NCBI RefSeq assembly: GCF_029962835.1
Contig: NC_080590.1
Location: 69,961,501 to 70,025,500 of the forward strand
DNA from: Magnolia sinica
Taxonomy: Eukaryota > Streptophyta > Magnoliopsida > Magnoliales > Magnoliaceae
Reading direction: 5' to 3'
DNA length: 64,000 bases
This document shows, piece by piece, positions 34,803-44,660 of the stretch (positions within the stretch are counted from its first letter, which is position 1; every line of letters begins with the position of its first letter). The position numbers and the translations under genes were made by a program. The notes beneath the pieces were generated by a model that was given only the letters and a program-made list of their open reading frames with translations, did not search any database and had not been told where the DNA came from.

Positions 34803-35930
34803 ATGGAAGGACGAAATAGGAAGAGAACCGTTCATGGTCTCTCTTCATCTCGTTCCACACCCATTTCAATGCATCATCTTCGGTCACCCGAAGAGGACCC
34901 CGAGTATGTACGGGATATCCGACATAGGAATGTCATTGTTGAGCGTGTTGTTAATGTTGATCATATTGAACGCTTCAACATCGTCCCCCTCCTTCAAGCT
35001 GTAGGATGGGAGAACATATTATCTTGGGGCGGTTCAGCATACCAGTCCATTACGCAGGCTATGTATGCGTGTGTTACTGACTTTTCTCTAGAGAATTTGA
35101 CATTTCTTGTGTCAACTAGAGAAGGTCCGATCGAAGTAGACCGTCATTTGATTTCTTCTATCACCAATATACCTGTTGTCGATGACGGAGTTTCCATATC
35201 TACTTTGACCTCTAGACCTTCTGAGAATGCAAAATGTTTGATTACAAGAGTTCTTTGCAACATGGATGCGGAGTGAAACGACAGTATTGCGCTCAGTTCC
35301 AAATTTATGTTACCCAGATACAGGATCCTTCATTGCATTTTCATTTCAAATGTGTATCCTCGCTCAGGTAACAAGATTGAGATGACTTCTTTTATGGCCC
35401 ATATTATGCATTCTGTTGTGTCTAGTATCCATATATGTCTTCCTTCTCTTATCTGTCATCTTATCATTTAGTTTTGTCTCCATCCCGGTCATAGCGATAT
35501 TCCTTTTGCTTATCTTATGACTGCCCTAGCTACCCATGCTTTCGTAGCTATGCCTATTGGAGAAGGTTCCATTAATCTTCATCCCTTCAATAATTCAAAT
35601 ATCAGCAAGATGAACCTGGACCTGGTACCCGGTCAAGTTGTTGGTGATGTTGGAGGAGGTGAAGAAGCTGAAGAAGGTGATGCTTTGCCATAAGAAAATA
35701 TAAATATGGATGATTTGTTTAATGAGCTAGATTTAGATTCTGAGGCTAATTTTGATTATCAGCCTTCTGATTTTGATGAGAGATTGCGTTGTCTTGAGGA
35801 ACATGTGGCTCAGATTCATGTAACCCAACAATCGCATTTCAAATATATGCGCAAATATATGAGGCACATCAATAGAGGTTTACATAAGAATGATCCATCT
35901 ATTCCTGTTCCTTCATCAAGATCTGACTAG
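34803..35930 (+). pseudogene. C1 accessory ORF, 3' of pol (plant retroelement extra domain)
   Basis: One frame of 375 codons with only three stops: TGA at 35274, TAG at 35469, TAA at 35691, each explained by a TGG, CAG or CAA change. Order: basic, Ser/Arg-rich N-terminus; a globular domain (about codons 50-265) with LLQAVGWENI, LTFLVSTREGPIEV, LHCIFISNVYPRSG and ICLPSLICHLI; an acidic Gly/Glu linker; a helical segment with DERLRCLEEHVAQI; a short PSSRSD end. It occupies the place of the env-like ORF of Sireviruses, but I see no signal peptide, membrane span or glycosylation-rich ectodomain. Motif sharing with the X ORF at 27370-28685 argues for one domain family, probably the Pfam putative plant transposon protein domain. 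Frame conservation is better than in the neighbouring pol. Confidence 0.72.
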
Positions 35931-36146
35931 TTGCTCTGTTTGCTTTGGTTCTGTATTAATTTCTTTTAACTCTCTTTACCGTCTGTGAGTTTAGATGATA
36001 ACTACTTGAACTACTTAACTCTTGTGACATGATACTTGATAGTTATCTGATATTAATCTTTTTATCATGTTCTTTTCTATCTTATTACTCTCTTATTATC
36101 TACATTTATCATTTATAATCCATTTCTTTCCTTTGTCATGTTGTGA

Positions 36147-36476
36147 CAAAAAGGGGGAGAATGTTGTGTGGAATAAGCTTGATTTGATAAGCTTGATTTG
36201 ATATAATGATGTGGATTTGATATGATGATGTGGATGAGGAGTTTAATTACAATTATTTTTTTTACAATTTCCTTCTCCTAGTTTAAAGGGAGTAATGGAT
36301 TAAGGGGGAGAGTTGCTTAGTGTGCACAGATGGTGCATGATTCTTTATTGATCATATGTTATTGATCAATTGTTGACTAAATGGTGCATGATTCTTTATT
36401 GAGCATGTGTTCTTATGGAATATCTATTGCATGACTCGTTTTTTTGTTTTTGTCACAAATTTGACAAAGGGGGAGA
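36147..36476 (+). promoter_or_regulatory. C1 triple polypurine tract
   Basis: AAAAAGGGGGAGA ends at 36160, TAAGGGGGAGAG at 36301-36312, and AAAGGGGGAGA at 36466-36476; the last abuts the 3' LTR. Multiple PPT copies are known in Sireviruses. Confidence 0.8.
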
Positions 36477-36477
36477 T

Positions 36478-38258
36478 TGAAATTGCTATGTTGGAAACCC
36501 CAAGTTTAATCAAATTTTGGTGTGCCAAACCAATTCGAGTTTGTGTCATACTTATGTGTTTTATTTGTCAAGCTTGTGCTTTGATTTGCTTTGAATCTTC
36601 GACGATCGTGCTGAATCAATCTTGCCGATATTTATGACGAACTTGCCAAGATCTTCAAGCTGAAGAAAGTGTATGAGTTTCAAATGTTGGTAGAAGACTC
36701 AACTTTCAAGAACCCATTCACATTATTGTGGTTCAAGTTCTGTAACCAGAAACGTCTAAGAACTCAAGTCCTAATTGAAGACTAAGTTCGATACGTCGAG
36801 TTCAAGCTTCGAATATCGCAAGAATTAAAGTTGCCGATGTGATTGACAGTATGATGGTTCACATGTTCTATCTCACAAGTAAGGTATGAAGGACCTAAAT
36901 TGACCTTAGGGCATGTTACGTTCATTTCATACTTGGTATCGGTCATTTTATGGGTTAATAGGTTATTTATTCGACTAGCCCTAGCATTGGCTCGACTAGT
37001 CTAGGATTTATTACAATTTTCTGAAATTTTTTTGTTGGTCCTCGACCAATCCTGGAAACTAGTCGACTAATTGAGTGAACAGTGTTGACCGGTCATGCAG
37101 GGTTCGACTCAAATTGTAGAAAGCATTCTAGCCCCACTCGACCAGTCGTGTGTAGTCCACGAGTAGTCGAGTAGGCCACTCGACCAATAGTGGGACCCAC
37201 AAGGCCAATCGAGCACTTGCAAAATCTTATCGCGTCAGAATTTTCAAAAATCTGTTGGACCTAAGGCCAGTCGAAGCGAACCTAAGGCCAGTCGAGTGAA
37301 CAAATTTTTTACCTATAAATGGCACTCAAATTTCAAAGTTTTCTATTCAATTTTAATTATTTTTAAGCAATCACTCTGAGATATGTTTGTGTTCATTCTA
37401 AGCTATTTTGTGCATATTTTAGATTCTTTATAAGTAACTCTTGTTATTTAATTTTAAATCTCTATTCCAATCTGATTTTGAAAGGGGACATTTGATTTAC
37501 CATTTCTTAAGATCGAAATCAAATCAAGCTAGCCCAGATTGATTTAAATTAAAAATCATCTAGACCTAGAACCCTATACACTTGTGGTACTGAACGTTGA
37601 ACATTTACGTCGTTATTAAGTTGGTTCTACCGGGCTACTTTAGAATCTTCATACAGATAAGTGTTTCCTTTTCTGTAAATTCATTTTGTTTGGTTTATGA
37701 GATAAGCCAGAAAATCTCATTTGGTTTTTTCTAAGATTAGCCCGAAAATCTCAATGTGTGGGGTTGTGATTGTGTGAGCCCACTTAAAATACAATTGTAA
37801 AGGTTTTAGGTGAACCTTAAAAAACCTATTTAATTAGTGAATGCTAATATCCTGATGGAGTGGATATTAAGAGTGGAGTAGTTGTGTGGCTGTTTTCAGA
37901 CAGTTGGTGTACACACACGAACCACTATAATTCTCAGGTGTTTAGTGGGTATTTGATTTATTTCTTTATCATTTTGTCGTTTAAGATTGTGGGATGTATT
38001 TGTGGATGTGAATGTTGTAATCTTTATTTTTTAAGCATTGTGTGGTGAATGTTGTAATAGATTAGTTCGTATTTCTTTCACCTCCATTTAAGTTTAAGTT
38101 TTTGATACTCACCCACGTTCTAGTAAGGTTGTCCTTCCATAAACCGAAGGTTTTTGGTGTCAGGTTGTCCTTAGAACCAAGTTTGTATCAACCTCTCAAT
38201 ACTTAATTATGTCCTATTCCCCCCCCCCCCTTCTAGGACATTTAGCTCAGCCTCTTCA
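36478..38258 (+). repeat. C1 3' LTR
   Basis: 1781 bp, collinear with 10575-12449. Word array at 36968-37300, TATA-like box at 37314, twin hairpins at 37698-37753, and a run of about 12 C near 38219-38230. It is shorter than the 5' LTR because of a deletion near the end (the CTTATTAAG...TTGACATTG part). Confidence 0.9.
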
Positions 38259-38263
38259 TGATC

Positions 38264-38403
38264 GCGTTAAAAATTTAAAAATTTGTTAGATCTTAGACGA
38301 GTCGAAGAATACCTTAGACGAGTTAAAGCAACAACTTTTCAGCCTATAAATAGAGGCCTTCTCTTAATCCGATATTACCAATTCAAGTTGATAAAGCTTT
38401 CAT

Positions 38404-38445
<42 letters not shown>

Positions 38446-39270
38446 CTCCATTATTGTCAAGCTATTACGTGGTATTTTTAATATTTCTTTAATAGCTTTT
38501 TTGTTTCAATTCCTAAATCTCTTGTTTTATGAATCTTATTCTATAAAGAGAGTAAATACTCTTCTTTGAGATCTTAAGGAATTCAAATAAGTAACCTTTA
38601 GTTTGAATCGATTTAAAATCAATCTAGAACCTAAAACCCTTGTTTATATAACTGGACATTGAATAATCTACTTTAAGAGAAGTGGTTCTACATGCTACAT
38701 CAAGAGATACGCCTTCAAGGTGAAGATAAGTATATTCTATCTTTTGTATTTTGGTTTTATTGAGATAGCTAAAAAATCTCATTTGTTGGTTTTTTTGAGA
38801 TCGTTGGAAAATCTCAATGAGAGTTTTTCTTTTATGATAGCTCATTAAAATCACAATTGCATCAGGTTTTAAGGTGACCCTGTGAAACCTTGTTTTTAGT
38901 GAAAGCCAATATCACGTGGATAGTGATAATTGGGAGTGGAGTAGGTGTGGTTGTTTGAGAATAGTTGTTGTACACACCGAACCACTATAACTCTTGGTGT
39001 TGTGGTGAATGTTTATTGTTTGCATTTGTGGAGAATGGTTGTAATTTTATTCATGGAAAAGTGGTGAATGATTGTAATAGATAGCTTTATTTTCTCTTGC
39101 TTAGTTTGAGATCTTGATCCTTACGATCATTCGTGAAATAAGGTTGTTCTATTTAAACTTTGTTTTGGGTGAAGGTTGTCCTACGAAATAGTTTGAATTA
39201 ATTTTTTAATAATAGTGCAATTGAGTTTCTGATTTATTTATTTTTTCAACACTTTAATTTTTATTTGGCA
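38264..39270 (+). repeat. C2 5' LTR, second part
   Basis: Continues the LTR split by C1. TATA box TATAAATA at 38345-38352, an (AG)n run at 38406-38442, twin hairpins with perfect 6-bp arms at 38761-38816, then text parallel to the C1 R/U5. The LTR end and PBS are not recognisable: compared with C1, the stretch that should hold TGGTATCAGAGCC is missing between about 39250 and 39275. Confidence 0.75.
38406..38442. repeat. (AG)n microsatellite
   Basis: About 18 AG units just downstream of the C2 TATA box, in the predicted transcript leader. Confidence 0.95.
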
Positions 39271-39296
39271 TAGTTAAAAGATTGAGAGCTTTTATA

Positions 39297-40103
39297 ATGT
39301 CAAATTTTGATAGCTTATCTATTACCAGGCCACCACCTTTTGATGGATCTAACTATGCATACTGGAAAGCCAGAATGAGAATTTTTCTAAAATCCTTTTA
39401 TGAAAGTGTGTGGCAAGCCACTGTAATCAAATGGAAACCTCCTATGACTGAAGTATTAGGTAGTGACGGAACTAAATCTATAAGAGAAACTGCATTCTTT
39501 TTATGGACTGCAGCTCAGAAAAGCCAAAGCAGTGCTAATGCTAAGGCCTTAAATGCCATAACTTGTGATTTATCACCTGATGAATTCAAGAGAATTATTT
39601 CATGTGATAAAGCCAAACAAGCTTGGGATATTCTTGAAATGACACATAAAGGAACTACTATAGTTAAGAAATTAAAAGTTCAAATCCTCACTGCAAGATT
39701 TAAGGAGATTCGTATGGAAGAAAATGAAACTTTCATGGACTTCTACACGAAACTAAATGATATAGTAAATTCCATGTGGGGTCTAGGAGATGGAATCCCA
39801 GAAAGCAAGGTCTTTGCAAAAATACTGCAATCTCTTCCTGAGAGATTCAATTCTAAAGTAACTGCCATTCAGGAATCAAGAGATACTGATTATATGAAGG
39901 TTGAGGAGTTAGTTGTCTCTCTCCAAACGTATGAGCTAAATTTTAAAGATCCTAAAGGTAAGTCCATTTCTCTTAAACCGTCTAAATCTGTTTCAAAAGA
40001 AAATTGTATTAATTCTGATGTTAAAGATACAGAAGATGATATGACTTTACTTGAGAAGAAATTTTACAAAATTTTCAAAAACAGGAAAAGATTAGATTTT
40101 TAA
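39297..40103 (+). CDS. gag: C2 gag, capsid part, open
   Basis: Open for 268 codons from the ATG at 39297 (an upstream in-frame ATG at 39282 exists, but C1 alignment favours 39297). Copia gag: the FDGSNYAYWKARMRIFL motif at the N-terminus, then NAITCDLSPDEFKRI, AWDILEMTHKGT and VEELVVSLQTYELNF. It is the best preserved coding region of the window. It ends at a TAA at 40101 within the basic region before the zinc knuckle, so the nucleocapsid part would be lost. The C1 copy reads TAA at the matching place too (17119-17121), which suggests that the stop is old or shared. Confidence 0.85.
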   Translation: MSNFDSLSITRPPPFDGSNYAYWKARMRIFLKSFYESVWQATVIKWKPPMTEVLGSDGTKSIRETAFFLWTAAQKSQSSANAKALNAITCDLSPDEFKRIISCDKAKQAWDILEMTHKGTTIVKKLKVQILTARFKEIRMEENETFMDFYTKLNDIVNSMWGLGDGIPESKVFAKILQSLPERFNSKVTAIQESRDTDYMKVEELVVSLQTYELNFKDPKGKSISLKPSKSVSKENCINSDVKDTEDDMTLLEKKFYKIFKNRKRLDF

Positions 40104-41208
40104 AAACCGTCTGACAAAAGAAAAGAAAAATCTACATCTTGGAAATCTGTAAAGGACAGTCAATGTTTCAATTGCCATGAATACGGGCACTTGGTGAATA
40201 AATGTCCTAAAAGGGATAAGTAAAAAAAAGGGCATAATAGCTACTTAGGATGAATCATCCGGCTCTGAAAGTTCTTCTAAGTCTGATGAGTCAAAACAAG
40301 AAAATACAAATGATGTAAAAGCCCTGATGACTTAGCCAGAGTCACCTCCTCGGATAGCTGTAACATATATGATTATGAAAATCTCTGGAGTGACCCTGAA
40401 AATGAGAATGAAGATAATCTTTAAGACGCCTACAATGCCCTATACAGGGAAAGTTACAAAATTACTGTCAAATTAAAAATTCAAAGAGAAAAATATCTTA
40501 AGTTTAAAGAAGAACTTGAAAACAATGTTTTAGAAAAATCTCATCTTTCAGATTGTTTTGAAAAAACAAAACTAGACTTAAATTTCAAAACCTCAAAGTT
40601 AGAAAAACTTAGAACTGAAAATGAGAAACTAAAACTCGAAGTCTCTTCCCTTTTGAGTTCTAAGGATACTTGGAGATATACCCACAGAGACCCAAAACTG
40701 GAAAAATTATTATCTTCATCCGGAAAATGTGGTGACAAATCAGGTCTGGGCTATATAAAAAAGGATTCTCAAAAAAATAAGAATTCATCTCCTATCTTTG
40801 TAAAAGGAGAATCCTTAGACTCTAAAGGTAAGAATTTGGGAAATTATGGTTGAAATGATTTCAAAAATCCAAAACCTTTTCAAGTTTCTATGATTAATTC
40901 TAATGCCATCAGCTGTAGAAATAAAAGATATAACAAACCTCCTTTAGCTGAAAAAAATAGTGGACTTACTCAAAGAACTTATAAAAACCAATTCAGATCG
41001 AATCGGAGTAAATAGAAATGGGAGAAATTCCAACTTCTAGAAACAGAGAAAATCTAATGGAACTCCTAAACCCAAAACCATGATGAAATGGGTTCCAAAG
41101 GTTACATGTCTTATTGCCCACACAACCTTCAAAGCCACTAGCCATTCAAAATGCTACCTAGATAGACAAAGCGATATTCACCAACTTCAAAGAAGTGAAT
41201 GACGGTTC
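40104..41208 (+). pseudogene. gag: C2 gag C-terminus and protease start, broken, cut by C3
   Basis: An intact CCHC knuckle (CX2CX4HX4C) at 40164-40205; stops at about 40221 and frameshifts near 40330; a coiled-coil region (40430-40680, ELENNVLEKSHL, LKLEVSSLL) as in C1. The protease segment near 41090-41170 reads MKWVPKVTCLIAHTTFK and YLD, but about 26 bases with the catalytic SG and the downstream CSRHMTGG are deleted at 41165. C2 ends at 41208, where C3 starts; the rest should lie right of the window. Confidence 0.8.
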
Positions 41209-41459
41209 TGAAAGTGCCTTTGTTTGTAAATTAACGTGACAGTTGAGTAGGTAAGTCAAGCGAGCCCCAAGTAAAGACAATACACGATGCTGTCTCAACT
41301 AGATGTGTGATTCAAGAATGCCAAAGGTAAATTAAACCTCACATCCCATGTCCAAAACCCCAAGGTAAATAATTCCCTTTAAAAAACGTAGAACAATAAA
41401 GGAATTTAATGTTTTAAGACTTTGTGCAAATAGGTAAATTGTCTAAAGTTCTCTGCATG

Positions 41460-42130
41460 TCACTTCGAGTCATCGAACGCTCGTGTTCAATGACATCGAA
41501 CAGTCTCGATGACATCGAAAAAGACTCCCATATGTCCAGCAACCAAATGAATATATGGATGGGAGATTCAATTCATCGAACGTACCTTTAATGACATTGA
41601 ACATGGATACTCGATGACATCGACAGTGATTCGATGACATCGAAGAAAGCAAAGTTTCTATCTAGCAAACTTCTTGGAAAATCTTCTGAAAAATTCGAGG
41701 AATCGAATTAGTTTCGATATCATTGAGATTCAAACTTCGATGACATCGAAATGGATACAAGAATGTCCAGTGAGCTTCAAAGGAAAATCTTCTGGAAAAT
41801 TCAAGGAATCGAACTAGTTTTGATTTCATTGAGATTCAAACTCGGATAACATCGAACATGGTTCAATGACATCGAAAAAGGTCAAGAAAATGTCCAACGT
41901 GCTTCAAAGGAAAATCTGTCTAAAAGATCGAGGAATCGAACAAGGTTCAATGACATCGATATTCAAATCTCAATGACATCGAATAAGGTTTGATGACATC
42001 GAATTAGGACTCAAAATCGTCGAGTAAGCTTTGAAGTAAAATCATGGATAAATTCGAGGAATTGAACTACATTCGATGATATTAAAATTCAAATTTCGAT
42101 GACATCGAATCAAGTTCGATGACATCGAAC
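41460..42130 (+). repeat. C3 U3 array: TTCGATGACATCGAA palindromes in 107-128-bp tandem units
   Basis: About fourteen copies or variants of the 15-mer. From about 41640 they sit in larger units, each with AAATCTTCTGRAAAATTC, RAGGAATCGAA and GATTCAAA blocks, starting near 41680, 41787, 41909 and 42037. The word is the same as in the G1 LTR. Confidence 0.83.
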
Positions 42131-42175
42131 GTAGACAGGTTCTAACGATTATGTTACCGTTGGACATTTTGCCTT

Positions 42176-42183
42176 TATAAACA
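42176..42183 (+). promoter_or_regulatory. C3 LTR TATA box
   Basis: TATAAACA, about 45 bases downstream of the last palindrome. Confidence 0.7.
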
Positions 42184-42640
42184 GAAGCTCAGTTCTAGTA
42201 ATGCATTGAGAAAAAGAGAGAGTTCCAAGGGGGTAACTTCTTACCTACCATCATTAACCTTCTTCTCATGGAAGTTCATTCTCCAACACTTTCTTATTCA
42301 TTGAATACTCAATAGATTAGATTGGAGAATGAACTTCAGCTTTCAAGGATCTTCCAACAACTACTTAATGGCAAATCATTGTGCTGGAATCTCTTGAATG
42401 CTTGGAATCACTCTGTCTCTTAATGACTCATATTTAATAGAGTAGATTCCACCAAAAACCTTGACCCAACCCAGGCTACTTATATTGGAGCATCTTTAAG
42501 TGTTGCGGTTTGAGGGAGCTGAAGAATCTCCGTCATCAAGGGAGATCATCTTCACCATGTGCCAAATGGGGCTCACCTACTTTCAGGGGTAAAGTCTAAG
42601 AGTCCATAGACCTTGAGGATCCTTCTTTGTGTAGGATTGA

Positions 42641-44039
42641 TGTTGAGGGGAAAATATTGCATATTGGACCCCATTTATTACTTAGTTTTATGAACCTGAG
42701 AATGCTTAATGTTTTATTTTAATCATGTTTCTGTTGCAAGGTGAATTAATGGCTTGGATTGAAAAGGATGCTAAAAGCATGGATTTAACGCTCAAGAATC
42801 ACCAAGGTCAAGGATGGATCTAATGAGACCAAGAATGAAGAATTCACATACTAAAGATCCAAGAAAACCAAGTGAGGAAGGAAGAGCATTGAAGACTTGA
42901 AGTGAAAAAAAGAAACCCTAAAAATCGGCATCCTTCGACTAGTTTAGGCCCATCCTCGACCAATCGAAGGATCCTGCTCGACCAGTCGAAGAATCCTCGA
43001 CTCGAACTCCAGCAACAAAATCATCAAAAATCAGGTCATCCTCGACCAGTCGAAGGTGACCCTCGACTAGTCGAGGGTTACGTAAATTTTGCGTGGATTG
43101 CGTAAATTTGAGGCAGATTTCAGAAATTTCTGACTCGGTGTGAAAGGAGGTGATGCACAACTACAAATAGGAGTCCCTAGGGCATCCCTAGGCATCTTCT
43201 AGGGTTTGAGGAGTGGAGAAAAAGCATGGAGAAGCCATTGCCAAGAGTTTTTTTCCTTTTCCTTAGTTGTTTTTATGCTTTTCTTAAGAGATTCTAGTTC
43301 AATCATGTCTATGGTTGGCTAAACCTCTTAGTTAGGGCTAAGAGGTGAAGCTTGTAGCGTGATGGGATGTTTTCTATTACCTTAATTCATGTTTAAGTTG
43401 AACTATCTTTGATTCTAGTTTGATATTTAAGAAATACTTTCAATTTTTAATGGTTTGTTGTGACTCAAACTATAATAGATCTGCAATAGCTCTGCGTATG
43501 TTCTTTTCATGTATTGAGATTGTGAAATTATGCAATCCTGTTATTCACCATCATCCCATGGGCATGGTTGGGTGATGGAATCCCGCCTAATCCTCCCAAT
43601 TCTCTTATGATTGGTTGTGGGATTGGTAAATCCTATTGTTTGCCTTGTCTCCTGGGCATGGTTTTGTGATGGAATCACTTCCAGTTCTTACACCTCTCAT
43701 CTATTGAGAATTAGGTCAAAGGAAGTTCAGATTTAATTTTACTGAGATATCTTTCAATTGGATAAGATGGGACTCTAAGTTGTCCTTAAATCGATCATAG
43801 ATCTCCTTGATCTCTACAAGTGGATCCTTAGAAACCCTAGCTCCCACCTTTGAATTTACAAGTTGTAGTTAAATAATTCACCATTACTCTCTCAATCAAT
43901 TTAGATTTAGATAAATATCTTCTTCTATTTCTAGTTCGAGTTACTCTCAGAATATACATGAAATTAGTCCCTGTGGATTCGACCTCGGTCTCACCGAGAT
44001 TATTACTACATCACGACCCTTCACTTGGGCCTATGAACA
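42641..44039 (+). repeat. G2 5' LTR
   Basis: 1399 bp. Words of the TCGACYAGTCGA type at 42935-43080. The TATA equivalent at 43162-43169 reads TACAAATA, one change from the 3' LTR. Ends CTATGAACA. Confidence 0.92.
42935..43080 (+). repeat. G2 U3 block of CGACCAGTCGA-type words
   Basis: Six to seven copies (TTCGACTAGT, CTCGACCAATCGAAGG, CTCGACCAGTCGAAG, CTCGACTAGTCGAGG). The 3' LTR copy is at 60437-60603. It sits where the G1 LTR has TTCGATGACATCGAA words. Confidence 0.82.
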
Positions 44040-44045
44040 AGTTTT

Positions 44046-44063
44046 TGGCACCGTTGCAGGGGA
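44046..44063 (+). promoter_or_regulatory. G2 primer-binding site, tRNA-Asp type
   Basis: TGGCACCGTTGCAGGGGA; two mismatches out of 18 to the expected complement of tRNA-Asp. Confidence 0.88.
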
Positions 44064-44660
44064 CTAACGGTTGCATTTTTTTGAGATTAGCTAGTTTTGG
44101 AATTAGTTTAAGATTACGATTTTTTTTTTTTTTTTCTATTTTTAGGTTAGGATTTTTCAGATTTATTTTTAGAAACTAACTTACTTTCTAATTATAGGTT
44201 TAAAATTTTCCTAATTAGTTTTTAGAAACTAGGTTGTTTTCTTATTTTTAGAAACTTTCCTTTTCTGTTTTTAAAAACTAACCTAACTTTCCTGTTTTAT
44301 AGGATCCTAATATAGAAACTTCTAATTTGGTAATCTCTTTCTATTTTTTTTTTCTATTTCTAGATTAGGGTTTGTTTTCTATTTTTAAAAACTTTCTAAT
44401 TATAGGATTTTTTTTTTTTTAATTTTAGAAACTAACTCATTGTTCTATTTCTATTTTTAGAAACTTTCTAATTTTAGCATTTTTATTTTAGAAACTGATT
44501 TGTTTTGTTTTTTTTTTTTTTTTGCAGGATCTTAATTTAGGAACTTCTAATTTGGTACCTTCTTTCTAATTCCCTCTCTCTTTCTCTTTCCTAGATTTCT
44601 ATTTCCCTTCTTTCTTTTAGGTTTAGGATAAAATCTGAAATTGAGGGTTGAGAGTGCTTC
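44064..44660 (+). repeat. G2 leader with TTTTTAGAAACT repeats
   Basis: About ten irregular copies of TTTTTAGAAACT followed by AAC/TTC-rich tails (44130-44540), with long T runs. Longer than the G1 leader by repeat expansion. No ORF. Confidence 0.7.

Larger units (their letters stand above)
10575..38258 (+). mobile_element. C1: Sirevirus-type Ty1/copia element, both LTRs, with S2 and X inside
   Basis: LTRs at 10575-12449 and 36478-38258, both TGAAATTGC...TTCA. The flanks are cgatc (10570-10574) and tgatc (38259-38263), which differ by one C-to-T change. Internal order is PBS (Met type), gag with CCHC and coiled coil, protease, integrase, RT, RNase H, accessory ORF, triple PPT. That order, the 1.8-kb LTRs and the long 3' region fit the Sirevirus (Maximus/SIRE) group. 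Removing S2 (3.78 kb) and X (13.3 kb) leaves an element of about 10.6 kb. It sits inside the LTR of the related element C2, in the same orientation. Confidence 0.9.
41209..42640 (+). repeat. C3 5' LTR, first part
   Basis: Starts TGAAAGTGCC; the far end (62337) is TTTCA, so the ends form TGAAA/TTTCA. U3 is dominated by a palindrome array and a tandem repeat (41460-42130), followed by TATA at 42176. The LTR is cut at 42640 by G2 and continues at 61570. Total LTR length without G2 is about 2.2 kb. The partner LTR is outside the window, so the boundary is inferred from homology loss to C2 and from the inverted ends. Confidence 0.78.

Noticed and set aside
34803-35930. Envelope-type gene in C1
   Set aside because: Position fits the env-like ORF of Sireviruses, but there is no signal peptide, transmembrane segment or fusion-type motif, and it shares motifs with the 5' ORF of X.
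36407-36637. 76-codon ORF across the C1 PPT and LTR start
   Set aside because: Crosses PPT and LTR boundary in a region whose 5' LTR copy has no such ORF; composition is incidental.
38283-38492. 69-codon ORF with Arg-Glu repeats
   Set aside because: Product of the (AG)n microsatellite in the C2 LTR.
41460-42130. Regularly recurring palindromic repeat, CRISPR-like at first sight
   Set aside because: Spacing is irregular, spacers are themselves repeated, the context is a plant retrotransposon LTR, and no cas genes are present.
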